A program made the position numbers and the translations under genes. DNA of 64,000 nucleotides from an uncultured Clostridia bacterium (GTDB lineage: Bacteria; Bacillota; Clostridia; TANB77; CAG-508): assembly GCA_947601495.1 (NCBI GenBank), contig CANQGE010000003.1, positions 62,001 through 126,000 on the forward strand, written 5' to 3'. Positions 7,096-16,274 of this stretch are shown one piece after another (position 1 is the first letter of the stretch; each line of letters starts with the position of its first letter). The notes beneath the pieces are model-generated. The model did not search any database. It saw only the letters and a program-made list of their open reading frames with translations, and had not been told where the DNA came from.

Positions 7096-8313
7096 TTAAT
7101 AAGAAAATTGTTGTGTTTCTTTCTTTTCAGTTCCATTAGCAGAAACAATTGTTACTGTGACTGTGCTGTCTCCATCTTGCAAAGTAAATGGTAGTTTTGC
7201 TTCTTTTGGTGCTTCTCCTTCTCCTAAACCAATTGGATATTCTACATCATTTACATTAAGTTTAAATTCTTTTATTCCAGCTTCGCATTTTGCTATTATC
7301 ATTATTTTTTTGTCTTCGTCTTCTACTTCTTCCATGCTTATTTCTATGATGTCTGTATTTTCTTGTTGATTTTCTACTCTTTCTGTTGCTACTGTTTCTG
7401 TTTCATCAATACTTGATGCTGTTACTGTTATATCTGTATTTCCTACTGGTAAATCTAAATCAAATCTTGCTTCTTTTGGTGGTTCATCAGGTAATCCTAC
7501 ATATTGTTCTGCTCCATCATTAAGTTTTACTTTAATTTGTTTTAATCCATTTTCGTGGTAGCAATATATGTTGGCTTTAGTTTTATCTGCAGAAATTGTT
7601 ATTTTAATATCTGGTTTTGTAACTCCAGAGAAGTTTTTAGGTTCTGTGGTTGTGTTATTGCTCTTATCTACTGCTACGATTGTTAAATCGTTATTTCCTT
7701 TTAACACATCTATTTCAAATTCTATTTTCTTTCCTTCTTCATCTGTTTCTTCTACTCTTTGCTCTTCTTCATCATTCCATCTATAAGTTACAAAATCTAT
7801 TGCTGTTTCATCTGTTGCTGTTATTCTTAATTTTTTCTCATCTGTTATTTCTAATTTTATAACAGGATATATTTTATCTTCTCCAGTTTCTGAAGTAATT
7901 AATTGTTCAAAAGTTGTTTCATTTCCCTCTATATCTACAACTTTTATATTTAATGTGTGTTCACCAGCAAAAAGAGGAACTTCTGTATGCATAACTGATT
8001 CTCCTGTTCCTTTTATTGTTGTTTCTTTTTCTGAATCCCAACTATATATTAATTTTTCTATAACCTTATCATGTGTTACATCTACTAAAGCTGTTGTTTC
8101 TTGTTGTTCAACTTTTATTTCTGCTTTTGATGCTGCTTGTGTAGGAATATTTGATTTAACTTTATTTTTATATATTCCATATCCCCCAACTCCTAATAGA
8201 GCAACTGCGAATATTGCTAAGATTACAGCAAAAACTCTTACTATTTTATCTGATCCTGAAGAATGTCCTCCCCCAGAACCCTTATTTGGATTGTAGTCTA
8301 ATATTTGGTTCAT
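7096..8313 (-). CDS. Membrane-anchored protein with repeated Ig-like domains
   Basis: 405 aa. A short cytoplasmic head with GSGGGHSSGSDK is followed by one TM segment (about residues 25-48), so the bulk is outside. The outer part is four or so beta-sandwich-like repeats of about 80 residues, each with a pattern of 'hydrophobic-x-W/N-DG/EE ... F/L-x-V/L-x-x-G-x-x-x-L/I-T-V' (for example KVKLNDGAEQYVGLP and LNVNDVEYPIGLGEGEAPKE). Two tandem repeats share P-P-K-E-A-R/K. This resembles Big/PKD-like modules; no enzymatic motif is seen. I chose the ATG at 8313, nine bases after GAGGTG, rather than the GTG four codons earlier. Probably a wall-facing structural or binding protein. Confidence 0.7.
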   Translation of the reverse strand: MNQILDYNPNKGSGGGHSSGSDKIVRVFAVILAIFAVALLGVGGYGIYKNKVKSNIPTQAASKAEIKVEQQETTALVDVTHDKVIEKLIYSWDSEKETTIKGTGESVMHTEVPLFAGEHTLNIKVVDIEGNETTFEQLITSETGEDKIYPVIKLEITDEKKLRITATDETAIDFVTYRWNDEEEQRVEETDEEGKKIEFEIDVLKGNNDLTIVAVDKSNNTTTEPKNFSGVTKPDIKITISADKTKANIYCYHENGLKQIKVKLNDGAEQYVGLPDEPPKEARFDLDLPVGNTDITVTASSIDETETVATERVENQQENTDIIEISMEEVEDEDKKIMIIAKCEAGIKEFKLNVNDVEYPIGLGEGEAPKEAKLPFTLQDGDSTVTVTIVSANGTEKKETQQFSY

Positions 8314-8413
8314 AATTATAAACACCTCATTTTCATTACTTCAAGCTTGATTATATCATATAGGATTTTTATTGTAAACACAAAAAATTACCTTTTTACA
8401 CATTTTTTTCTAG

Positions 8414-8464
8414 CATAAAAAAAGAACCCTCTTTGTTAAACTTTAAGTCTAACAATTTGGGTTC
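8414..8464 (-). terminator. Terminator of the thioester surface protein
   Basis: GAACCC / GGGTTC outer stem (8424-8429 with 8459-8464), an inner GTTA-ACTT / AAGT-TAAC stem, and a run of Ts on the minus strand. Confidence 0.8.
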
Positions 8465-8483
8465 ACGTTAATTTTTTTATTTA

Positions 8484-11400
8484 TTATAAAACATATTTTT
8501 TAATTAATGTTACACCTGTTGCCATTATTGTAAGTATAAATGCTGTTAATGCAATATATGTTGGTGCAGTACCAGTAGAAATTCCTAGATATACATCTGC
8601 TGAATCTATATCATCTTCTCCTGGAACTTTATTTCCTGGAGTTGAATCTATATCTGGTGTATTACTATCATTTTTGTCTTTGCTTATTTCTGCTGTATTT
8701 GTTTTTAAGTTTAAGTTATTTTCATTATTAATCCATTTTAATACAACTTGAACTGATGCTGTTTGACCTGGTTCTAATCTAGTATCTGATAAAGCATTTG
8801 TAGTTATAACATTTTGTGAAACTTGTGTCCAAACTTTATTTTCTTCTTGAATGAATTCTAATCCTTCAGGTATGTAATCTGTAATTTCAGTAGCATATCC
8901 TGCGATTTCACCTTCATTTTTTACTGTTATGTCATACACAAATTTTACTGTTGTTGTATCTATTTTCTTTCTATGAATTTCAACTTTTTGTAATCCATCT
9001 GCTGATGTAAGTGAAATTTCTCTTGTTGTTCCGTCTTCTGTAATAATTATTTTAACTAAATCTTTTTGTAAACTTAAGTCAAAATATTTTACATATACTT
9101 GTTCATCGTCTATATCATCTTCGCCTGGTTTGTTGTTTCCTGGTGTTGAATCTTTATCTTCTACTGGATTTCCATTTTGGTCTTCATCATCTGTTATTTC
9201 AGCTATGTTTTTAATAATTCTTTGTGTTCCTTTAACTGCTGGTTCAACTATTTTAAATGCTATTTGAACATCTCTATAATCTAAGTTTTTACCATCAAAT
9301 GCATCTAGTAAATTATCTTCATTTCTTTCTTCAGATTTTGCTTTTGATAGATAATCTGTTTTTACTGATACAGCTTGATTTAAATCTGATGTTTCATTTC
9401 CATTTTTATCATATAATTTCCAACCATATTTTTGGTTTACATCATTATCTTTTAAGAATTCTAATCCTGCTGGTAAATCATCTGAAATTTCTTTAGCATA
9501 TCCTGCTACAGAACCTTCATTATATACTCTAATTGTATATATAATTACATCATTATTTTGTACTTGTAGTGGTGATGTTGTTGAAGAAAAACTTACTTCT
9601 CCTTTTGAATTAATTGAAATTTTTGGCTCTCTTCCTTCTACTTTTCCACCATTTATTCCTGTGATGAATTTTTGTAAACTTAAGTCAAATACTTCTGGCT
9701 CTTTTGTTGTTAGGTTTTCATAGTCATTATCATCTTGATTGTTATCTTCTCCAGGATAGTTATCTGGATCTACTGTATCTGGAGTAGAATCTCTATCATC
9801 TACTTCATTTTTATTTTCATCTAAGTCTTTTGTTATTTCACCAATATTTCTTAAATTATATCCTGAAGCTGTATCTGTTAATACTATACATGTAACTTCT
9901 ATATCTTTATAATCTAATGTTGTAGAATTTTCTTTATCAAATGCTTTTAATAAATTGTTTGTATCTGTTTCTGATGATTTTAATTTTGTTGAAGTTAATT
10001 CTGCTTTTCCAACAACTACATCAACTTCATCTAAGTTTTCAATATCGTTAAAATCATTAACAGATAAATGTGTTTTTCCATTAGGTATTGTATTTAATTT
10101 TACTGTTTTTAAATCTTCTTTTGGAATTGCCCAGTAGTTATCTATATTGTCATTATAATTTACTAAGAATCCTAAACCTTCTGGTATATAATCTGCAACT
10201 TCTTCTGCATAACCATCAAGTTCACCTTCGTTATATACTCTAATTGTATATGTAACTATATCTCCTTGTTCTACAACAAGTGGAGTTTTTGATAAGGTAT
10301 ATGTTGCATCTGTGCTTGTTCCATCTTTTAATTTTGAAACATCTACTTCTGGTTCTCTGCTTGGTTCAACAGATTTTCCATTTATTTTTGTTATAAATTT
10401 CTTTAAGTTTAAATCAAATGCTTTACCTTCAATTTGAACTTTTTCGAAATCATCATCATCTTCTCTTCCTCTATAGAAGTAATCACTGTCGCTTAAATCT
10501 TCTTTGTTGTTATTATCTCCAGTATATTTTGATGCATCATAATCTTTTTGTGTGTAATCATTGTTTGCTGGTTCTGAATCTATATCAAAGATTCCATCTT
10601 CTGAAATTTCAGCAACATTTGTTAATACTGAAGCTGCTGAAACTCCATTTGCTATTTTACATTCGATTTGTACATAAGCACTATCTAATTCTGTTCCATT
10701 TTCTTTATCGAATTTATTTATTGTTTTATCTTTTAAATAATCGCTAGTATAAACTGTTACATTTTGACCATAAGATAATTTTTGCCATTTATATGTTTCG
10801 TTTATTTCACTATCTTCAACAAATTCTAATCCTGTTGGTAAAGCATCTACAATTACTGTTCCTGTTGCATCTACATCACCTTCGTTATATACTCTTATTT
10901 CATATACAACTGTATCTCCTACAGCTACTGAAACAGGATTTTTTGCATGTTTGTAGTCTGCTGTTTGTGCTCTTCCGTCTTTTAATTTAGTAACATCTAC
11001 TTCTGGTGTTCTATCTCCAAGTTCTTGTTTTTCACCATTTGCTTTTGTTACTGAAACAATGTATTTTCTTAAAGCTAAATCTGCAGAAGCTCTTTTTATT
11101 TCAACTGGTACTACAACTTTATGTGGTGTATTTGGTCTTGTTAATAGTACTAGTGGTTGATAAACTTCAACTCCTTGATCGTTCGTTGTTTTGTTTTTCC
11201 AAACAGTTGCTTTTGTTTCATATGTTGAATATGTTAATTCTAATTGCATACTTGTTATTGCTGTATTTGTTTTTGGTAGATATATGTAATAATTTTGATT
11301 TAATATGTCGCTTATGTTTTTATCTGTGAAGTTTTCTTCGCCTTCAATTAAGATTTGATATTCTGTTCTAGGAATTTCTCTACTTGCTTGGTCTAATAAT

Positions 11401-12338
11401 TTAATTGTATATTCTGTAGAAGAAACAGTCCCTGCATTTACTTTAAAAGGTCCTACAACAAAATCTGTTTCAGTTTCACTTGCAACTGGATTAGTTTCAG
11501 CTACAGAAGGATATGTTCCTCCAGAAATTGAGTCTGTTCTTTCTTGAGCAGCTCTAATTAAATATCCATATAACCAATCTGCTATTGGTTGACGAAGACC
11601 ATTTCCTGTAACATCATAATATGAACGATCTTCATATTCTTCCATACTTCCTAAGTCTAATCCTGATAATCTAACAGCTGGTAGAGTTGTTACATTATAA
11701 TCATCAGTATCTCTATTTGTGAAATACCAAATAGCTTGTTGTTGAATAACATCTATATCATCATCTGTTAAAGTTGCTTTTACTACTTCTAAATCATATT
11801 CTGAATCTTTAAAAGCATTTTCTAAATAAATGTCTTTTTGTTCAGGTGTTTGTTTTCTTAAATAAGAATTATTGAATATCCACTCTAAAGCTCTATAATT
11901 TTCTGTCCAAAGTCCTTCATCATCTGTTGCTGATGTGCTTAAGTGTAATGATTTCACTTCTGGATTTGTAGAATCTGTAAAGTCTGCTACATTTTTATAT
12001 TCAAGGCTAGTATAACCTTCTGCTGTAGCACCTGGGAAAGATTTTCTTGCATTTAAACAATAAAATGTATTTGAATAATTATTATCTTCCTCTTCAATAA
12101 TTTTACAAATTAAAGTATTTCCAATTGTATATCCATGTGGAGCTGTATCATATAAGCTTTTTTGTGCTTCTGTTAGTGTTCCACTAGCTTCTTCTCCTCC
12201 TTCATGCATTATAACTGATTGTAATCTAGCTGTAGTATCTTCATGTGTTAATGTAGCAAATACTGTTGAGTAAGGAGCTATTAATGTTATTATACATGTT
12301 AATACGAATGCTATTTTTATAATTCTTTTTTTCAACAT
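8484..12338 (-). CDS. Large surface protein: TQXA/thioester domain + four DUF11 repeats
   Basis: 1284-aa secreted protein. A signal peptide (about 1-28, cleavage near VFA) precedes a thioester/TQXA-type domain (about 60-270). It has a candidate bond pair in FYCLNARKSFPG (Cys94) and VIQQQAIWYFTN (Gln200 in the position of the TQxA glutamine), then GLRQPIADWLYGY. In known adhesins this fold forms a Cys-Gln thioester that can bind host amines. Next are four DUF11-like modules, each opening F-D-L-x-L-x-K-F-I and containing TIRVYNEG and a 'PEGLEF' strand, joined by acidic DSTPGNxxPGEDDID linkers. The C-terminus has ADVYLGISTGT, a TM helix and a basic tail but no LPXTG. It is a likely stalk-and-tip adhesin, monocistronic. 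Thioester chemistry is inferred from motifs. Confidence 0.8.
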   Translation of the reverse strand: MLKKRIIKIAFVLTCIITLIAPYSTVFATLTHEDTTARLQSVIMHEGGEEASGTLTEAQKSLYDTAPHGYTIGNTLICKIIEEEDNNYSNTFYCLNARKSFPGATAEGYTSLEYKNVADFTDSTNPEVKSLHLSTSATDDEGLWTENYRALEWIFNNSYLRKQTPEQKDIYLENAFKDSEYDLEVVKATLTDDDIDVIQQQAIWYFTNRDTDDYNVTTLPAVRLSGLDLGSMEEYEDRSYYDVTGNGLRQPIADWLYGYLIRAAQERTDSISGGTYPSVAETNPVASETETDFVVGPFKVNAGTVSSTEYTIKLLDQASREIPRTEYQILIEGEENFTDKNISDILNQNYYIYLPKTNTAITSMQLELTYSTYETKATVWKNKTTNDQGVEVYQPLVLLTRPNTPHKVVVPVEIKRASADLALRKYIVSVTKANGEKQELGDRTPEVDVTKLKDGRAQTADYKHAKNPVSVAVGDTVVYEIRVYNEGDVDATGTVIVDALPTGLEFVEDSEINETYKWQKLSYGQNVTVYTSDYLKDKTINKFDKENGTELDSAYVQIECKIANGVSAASVLTNVAEISEDGIFDIDSEPANNDYTQKDYDASKYTGDNNNKEDLSDSDYFYRGREDDDDFEKVQIEGKAFDLNLKKFITKINGKSVEPSREPEVDVSKLKDGTSTDATYTLSKTPLVVEQGDIVTYTIRVYNEGELDGYAEEVADYIPEGLGFLVNYNDNIDNYWAIPKEDLKTVKLNTIPNGKTHLSVNDFNDIENLDEVDVVVGKAELTSTKLKSSETDTNNLLKAFDKENSTTLDYKDIEVTCIVLTDTASGYNLRNIGEITKDLDENKNEVDDRDSTPDTVDPDNYPGEDNNQDDNDYENLTTKEPEVFDLSLQKFITGINGGKVEGREPKISINSKGEVSFSSTTSPLQVQNNDVIIYTIRVYNEGSVAGYAKEISDDLPAGLEFLKDNDVNQKYGWKLYDKNGNETSDLNQAVSVKTDYLSKAKSEERNEDNLLDAFDGKNLDYRDVQIAFKIVEPAVKGTQRIIKNIAEITDDEDQNGNPVEDKDSTPGNNKPGEDDIDDEQVYVKYFDLSLQKDLVKIIITEDGTTREISLTSADGLQKVEIHRKKIDTTTVKFVYDITVKNEGEIAGYATEITDYIPEGLEFIQEENKVWTQVSQNVITTNALSDTRLEPGQTASVQVVLKWINNENNLNLKTNTAEISKDKNDSNTPDIDSTPGNKVPGEDDIDSADVYLGISTGTAPTYIALTAFILTIMATGVTLIKKYVL

Positions 12339-12390
12339 AAAATCTACCTTCCTTTATATCATTTTACATAGTTATATTATTATATAATAT

Positions 12391-12418
12391 ATTTTAACTC
12401 TAAAAAAACGCATGTCAA
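12391..12418 (-). promoter_or_regulatory. Probable promoter of the thioester surface protein
   Basis: Minus-strand -35 TTGACA (12413-12418), a 16-base spacer and -10 TAAAAT (12391-12396), about 53 bases from the start codon. AAGGAAGGT provides the ribosome site. Confidence 0.55.
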
Positions 12419-12425
12419 TACTACG

Positions 12426-12505
12426 TTTTAAGGCAATCTGGCGTTTCCCTAGAGTGTAGAGCATTACACAATACATCTCAATTATATTACATTTTTGCCT
12501 TAAAA
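12426..12505. repeat. Inverted-repeat element upstream of the surface protein promoter
   Basis: An 11-bp perfect inverted repeat TTTTAAGGCAA (12426-12436) / TTGCCTTAAAA (12495-12505) encloses 58 bases with an inner hairpin GTGTA-gagcat-TACAC (12454-12469) and an unpaired TCTGGCGTTTCCCTAGA. It lies just upstream of the -35 box. It could be a regulator-binding region or a small RNA; I match it to no known riboswitch. Confidence 0.6.
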
Positions 12506-12634
12506 TCAAGGCTTTATGTTAATTTTTAAAAATTTTTTCTTTATTTTTCAGGCTTTTTCGCTTTGTTATATTTTTTTCATATTCTAGCATATAGATTTTG
12601 CTTTTAACATAGATTAATTTAGGAGAATTTAATT

Positions 12635-13867
12635 ATGAAAAAAGTTTTTATTTGTTTTTTAATTATTCTATTTTTACCAAACTTTTTTGTTTTAGCAGAT
12701 GATTTGGTAGATGATGATTTTGAAGAAGCATTACCTAATATAGAATATTTTATAGAAACCTCTGCTAGCACTAGTTCTGAGCTAGTAGTTAATTCTAAAA
12801 ATATTGTGGCTATCGACAGAAAAACTTTATCTATTCTATATGAAAAAAACTGTAATGAAGAAGTTGCTATGGCTTCAACAACAAAAATTATGACATGCAT
12901 TCTTGCTTTAGAAAATTGCTCTTTAAATGATTCTATTACTGTTTCTAAAAATGCATCTTCTGTTCGTGGCTCTACATTAGGTTTAAGTGAAGGTAAAAAA
13001 ATTTCTTTAAATGATTTACTTTATGGCTTAATGCTACGATCTGGAAATGACTGTGCCATTGCTATTGCAGAGCATATAAGTGGTTCTTTAGAAAACTTTT
13101 CTGTGCTTATGAATCAAAAAGCACAAAGCCTTGGACTGTCTCACACGCACTTTACTTCACCTCATGGATTAGATGATGAAAAACATTATACAACAGCGTA
13201 TGAACTTGCTATTCTTACAGATTATGCTTTAAAGAATGAAAAGTTTAGAGAAATTGTTTCTACAAAAAGCTGTACCATTACTTTAAATAGTCATCCGCAA
13301 AATATTTCTAATACAAATGAACTTCTTGGATCTTTGCAGGGTGTTTATGGAGTAAAAACAGGATTTACTTTTAATGCTGGACGTTGTTTAGTGTCTGCTT
13401 GTAAAAGAGGTAATTTAGATATTATTGTAGTTGTTTTAGGTGCAGATACAAAAAGCTTTCGTACCAAAGACAGCATTAATATAATTAATTATATTTTTAA
13501 TAATTATAATTATGTTGATGTTTCTTTAAGTATAAAAAAATCTTTTGAAAATTATTATTCTAATTACTTTAAAAATAATTGTTTACTAGAAAAAACAACT
13601 ACTTTGCCTAATCTACAATTAGAAGATTTACAAAATTATAACTTCCCATTTTCTAAAAGCGAAGAGCTAAATTTAAAAACTAAAATTTATATTCCAAATA
13701 AATTTTCTTACAAAAATGAACCTAATTCTAAAGTAGGTATTTTAGAGCTTTATAATAATGATAAGCTAATTTGCACCGATAATATTATTCTAAAAAATGA
13801 ACTTATTAAAAACACCTGGGAGTATTATTTTAAAAATATTTTTAATTTCTTTAATATATTAGATTAA
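12635..13867 (+). CDS. D-alanyl-D-alanine carboxypeptidase, S11 family
   Basis: 410 aa. Removes the terminal D-Ala of stem peptides outside the membrane. A signal peptide (1-21) is followed by the peptidase S11 fold with SxxK as STTK (81-84), SGN (136-138) and KTG (241-243), all intact. After residue 265 comes a divergent C-terminal part with a beta-rich PBP5_C-like section and a hydrophobic last stretch (NIFNFFNIL) that may hold it at the membrane. Similar in size and order to DacF/DacB of spore formers, but a sporulation role is not shown. The start ATG follows TTAGGAGAATTTAATT. Plus strand, divergent from the surface protein; its stop overlaps the left arm of a palindromic element. Confidence 0.92.
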   Translation: MKKVFICFLIILFLPNFFVLADDLVDDDFEEALPNIEYFIETSASTSSELVVNSKNIVAIDRKTLSILYEKNCNEEVAMASTTKIMTCILALENCSLNDSITVSKNASSVRGSTLGLSEGKKISLNDLLYGLMLRSGNDCAIAIAEHISGSLENFSVLMNQKAQSLGLSHTHFTSPHGLDDEKHYTTAYELAILTDYALKNEKFREIVSTKSCTITLNSHPQNISNTNELLGSLQGVYGVKTGFTFNAGRCLVSACKRGNLDIIVVVLGADTKSFRTKDSINIINYIFNNYNYVDVSLSIKKSFENYYSNYFKNNCLLEKTTTLPNLQLEDLQNYNFPFSKSEELNLKTKIYIPNKFSYKNEPNSKVGILELYNNDKLICTDNIILKNELIKNTWEYYFKNIFNFFNILD

Positions 13868-14060
13868 TAAAACGATATTATTCACTTAATTTTCTCCGTT
13901 CAAGCTAATTTTCACAGAAATTCTAAAGCTATAAAATGCGCCTCTTTCGCTGCTCAAATCTTCGATTTGCCTTCGAACATCCCTCATTTTATAGCTTAAG
14001 AATTTCAAGTAAAAATTACTTTCAATCCGAAAATTAACTTCATAATATAGTTTTATTAAT
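13863..14060. repeat. Nested palindromic element, family member 1
   Basis: A 198-bp element with outer arms ATTAATAAAAC / GTTTTATTAAT (13863-13873 / 14050-14060), then TTAATTTTC / GAAAATTAA, an inner 22-bp pair matching at 21 positions (13917-13938 / 13985-14006) and a central CAAATC-ttc-GATTTG hairpin. Two symmetric 22-base loops contain TCAAGCTAATT on one side and, read from the other strand, GAAAGTAATT. The same two words sit in the same places in the element at 44532-44716. It begins inside the carboxypeptidase stop codon. No gene is visible here. Confidence 0.85.
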
Positions 14061-14097
14061 CTTTGCAAAAATGAAATTATTTGAAAATAAACTTATT

Positions 14098-14129
14098 TTT
14101 AGTTTAGTTAAACTAAATTTGGGTATAAT
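14098..14129 (+). promoter_or_regulatory. Promoter with palindromic operator for the CAP gene
   Basis: -10 TATAAT at 14124-14129. Over the -35 position lies a perfect palindrome TTTAGTTTA-GT-TAAACTAAA (14098-14117). The placement suits a repressor that blocks RNA polymerase; the regulator is unknown. Confidence 0.6.
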
Positions 14130-14157
14130 CTCCTCAAATTATTAAGGAGGATTTTTT

Positions 14158-14907
14158 ATGAAAAATTTTATATTTAAAAATAAAATTACAATATTGCTTT
14201 GCTCGATTATATTAATTTTAACTGTAAGTCTTTTTGCAACTTCTTTTGGTATGGAAAATTATGAAACTGTTGACTCTTCACTTGGAATTGTAAATACAGA
14301 TTATTTAAATATGAGAAGCGGGTCTGGCATAAATTTTAAATCAATTGATTTATTAAAAAGAAATGAATATGTAAGAATTTTTGGAAAAATTGGAGATTGG
14401 TACATTGTACAAAATGAAAAAAATAAAATTGGAACTGTTCATCAAAAATATATAACTTTAACTTCAGAAGAAAAAGCTGCAGTTACAAATAGTGAAGTTA
14501 TAGAAGAAACTTCTAGTTTTAGTCTTACATCTGAAGAAACAGAATTGCTTTCTTTAATTAACGATGAAAGAAGTAAAAATAATTTGCCAAATTTAGAAAT
14601 AGACGAAAATCTTCAAAATGTAGCTAGATTGAAAGCTAAAGATTTAGTAGAAAATAGCTATTTTTCTCATACTTCTCCTAATTTAGGAACACCTTTTGAA
14701 ATGCTAAAAAATAATGGCATTTCTTATAAAACTGCAAGTGAAAATATTGCTGGAAATTCTAGTATTTCTGGTGCTGTTGAAAGTTGGCTAAAATCCGAAG
14801 ATCATAAAAAAAACATTTTGAGTACTGATTATAATTATACTGGAATTAGTGTTGTAGATAGTATTGCTTATGGAAAAATTATTGTAGAATTATTTATTGG
14901 TAAATAA
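14158..14907 (+). CDS. Secreted SH3b + CAP (SCP/PR1) domain protein
   Basis: 249 aa with an N-terminal signal or anchor helix (about 8-30). A bacterial SH3 domain (about 40-102) has NMRSGSGINFKSID, a typical wall-binding start, and a CAP domain (about 125-248) has LLSLINDERSKNN, YFSHTSPN, ASENIAGN and a C-terminal SEDHKKNILS. The CAP cavity residues His (in FSHTS), Glu (in ASENI) and His (in DHKKN) are present. Bacterial YkwD-like CAP proteins are wall-associated and of uncertain activity. The start follows AAGGAGGATTTTTT. It has its own promoter with a palindromic operator, and a shared terminator closes it. Confidence 0.9.
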   Translation: MKNFIFKNKITILLCSIILILTVSLFATSFGMENYETVDSSLGIVNTDYLNMRSGSGINFKSIDLLKRNEYVRIFGKIGDWYIVQNEKNKIGTVHQKYITLTSEEKAAVTNSEVIEETSSFSLTSEETELLSLINDERSKNNLPNLEIDENLQNVARLKAKDLVENSYFSHTSPNLGTPFEMLKNNGISYKTASENIAGNSSISGAVESWLKSEDHKKNILSTDYNYTGISVVDSIAYGKIIVELFIGK

Positions 14908-14993
14908 TTTTTTCATTATTAACCTTTCTGCTTTAATTTTAAACTGTTTTATACTCTATTTACTATTTAATAGTTTAATAAAATAATAAAAGT

Positions 14994-15028
14994 AAAAAAG
15001 ATTTGAATTAAACAATTCAAATCTTTTT
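14994..15028. terminator. Bidirectional terminator between the CAP gene and rpsU
   Basis: AAAAAAGATTTGAATT (14994-15009) pairs with AATTCAAATCTTTTT (15014-15028), giving U-runs in both directions. It serves the convergent CAP gene and rpsU. Confidence 0.85.
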
Positions 15029-15034
15029 CATATA

Positions 15035-15205
15035 TTAAAATTTTCTTTTTCTTGCAGCCTCTGATTTTTTCTTTCTTTTTACGCTAGGTTTTTCATAATG
15101 TTCTCTTTTTCTAACTTCTTGTAATACTCCGTTTCTAGCACATTGTCTTTTGAATCTTTTAAGAGCATCTTCTATATTTCCATTATTAACTTTAACTTCT
15201 GACAT
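15035..15205 (-). CDS. rpsU: Ribosomal protein bS21
   Basis: Small-subunit ribosomal protein of 56 aa: [20 protein letters not shown], then a Cys-Ala-Arg-Asn-Gly turn, [16 protein letters not shown] and a basic tail. Length and pattern are those of bacterial S21, which sits near the 3' end of 16S rRNA during initiation. The start ATG follows AGGAGGGGAAAATA. It is the shortest clear gene on this side and ends at the bidirectional terminator. Confidence 0.95.
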   Translation of the reverse strand: MSEVKVNNGNIEDALKRFKRQCARNGVLQEVRKREHYEKPSVKRKKKSEAARKRKF

Positions 15206-15326
15206 TATTTTCCCCTCCTTCCGAAGCCTAAAAACATCTTGTGGGATTTATTTTTTATGTATTTAATCCTTTTAGATTCGCTTAACTGTTTAATATTATA
15301 CATTCCAAACCTCATTTTGTCAATAC

Positions 15327-16274
15327 TTAATTTGTTTCAAATAGTTCTCCTATAGAAGTTTCTTCATGTATTCTTTTTATTGCTTCTCCAAATAATTCTG
15401 AAATTGATATAACTGTTATTTTTTCAATTTGTTTCTCTTTTGGAAGTGGTACTGTATTTGTCATTACTAGTTCTCTTAATTCTGATTTTTTTATTCTTTC
15501 AATAGCTGGTCCTGATAAAATTCCATGTGTGCATCCTACATAAACATCTTTTGCTCCAAATTTTTTTACAACATTTATTGTTTCCATAATTGAACCTGCT
15601 GTATCTACTTCATCATCAAATATTAATGCATTTTTACCTTTAATTTCTCCTATAACATTGCTTGAAATTGCTCTATCGTCATTGCCATCTCTTCTTTTAT
15701 CTACAAGTGCTATTGGACAGCGGAAATGCTCCGCATATTTATAAGCTTTTTTAGAACTTCCTGCATCTGTTGCAACAACAACTTTATTATCAATGTCTTT
15801 TGAATCAAAATATTTTTCAAGTAAGCTCTCACCTGTTAAAACATCACAGTTTATATTAAAATATGCTTGAATTGCTTTATTATGCAAATCACAAGTTAAA
15901 ACTCTATTTGCGCCAGCTGATTCAATTAAATTTGCTAACAATTTTGCTGTAACAGGTATTCTTGGTTGATCTTTCTTATCTGACCTAGAGTATATGTAAT
16001 ATGGAAGTACAACTGTTATTCTCTTAGAAGAAGCTCTTTTTATAGCATCTACAGTAATTAAAAGTTCCATTATTCTTTCATTTACTGGTGGTTCTGTTGT
16101 TTGAACAACAAATACATCCTTGTCTCTAACACTTTCTAAGATTTGAACAAAATTATTGTCATTTTTAAATTTCATTCTATTAATTTTGCCTTCTTCTATT
16201 TTTAGGTATTGGCAAATTTCTTTTGTAAATTTTTCTGCAGAATCACTACATGAAAATATTTTTAATTCTTCCAT
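15327..16274 (-). CDS. prs: Ribose-phosphate pyrophosphokinase (PRPP synthetase), divergent
   Basis: 315 aa. Makes PRPP from ribose 5-phosphate and ATP for nucleotide, His and Trp synthesis. Visible: VVQTTEPPVNERIMELL, flexible-loop PYYIYSRSDKKDQPR, TCDLHNKAIQAYF, VVVATDAGSSKKA, and the PRPP loop IFDDEVDTAGS. Several are changed from the common bacterial forms (YARQDRK, VSPDxGG, VDDMIDTAGT), so this is a side branch of the family, but length and order are normal. The start ATG at 16274 has no good Shine-Dalgarno right before it; an in-frame stop lies just upstream, so no longer start is possible. A 13-codon frame in another register overlaps the start. Confidence 0.9.
   Translation of the reverse strand: MEELKIFSCSDSAEKFTKEICQYLKIEEGKINRMKFKNDNNFVQILESVRDKDVFVVQTTEPPVNERIMELLITVDAIKRASSKRITVVLPYYIYSRSDKKDQPRIPVTAKLLANLIESAGANRVLTCDLHNKAIQAYFNINCDVLTGESLLEKYFDSKDIDNKVVVATDAGSSKKAYKYAEHFRCPIALVDKRRDGNDDRAISSNVIGEIKGKNALIFDDEVDTAGSIMETINVVKKFGAKDVYVGCTHGILSGPAIERIKKSELRELVMTNTVPLPKEKQIEKITVISISELFGEAIKRIHEETSIGELFETN

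Larger units (their letters stand above)
12339..12634. other. Divergent intergenic region with structured element
   Basis: Almost 300 bp between the divergently transcribed surface protein and carboxypeptidase genes. It holds the surface-protein promoter (12391-12418) and a compact inverted-repeat element (12426-12505); the remainder is plain AT-rich DNA in which I see no further signal. Confidence 0.6.

Noticed and set aside
12426..12505. c-di-GMP riboswitch for the surface protein
   Set aside because: It lies upstream of the -35 box and lacks the conserved core sequences I know for either c-di-GMP class.
13886..14068. 60-codon minus-strand reading frame
   Set aside because: It is produced by the nested palindrome; it has no ribosome site and no plausible protein character.
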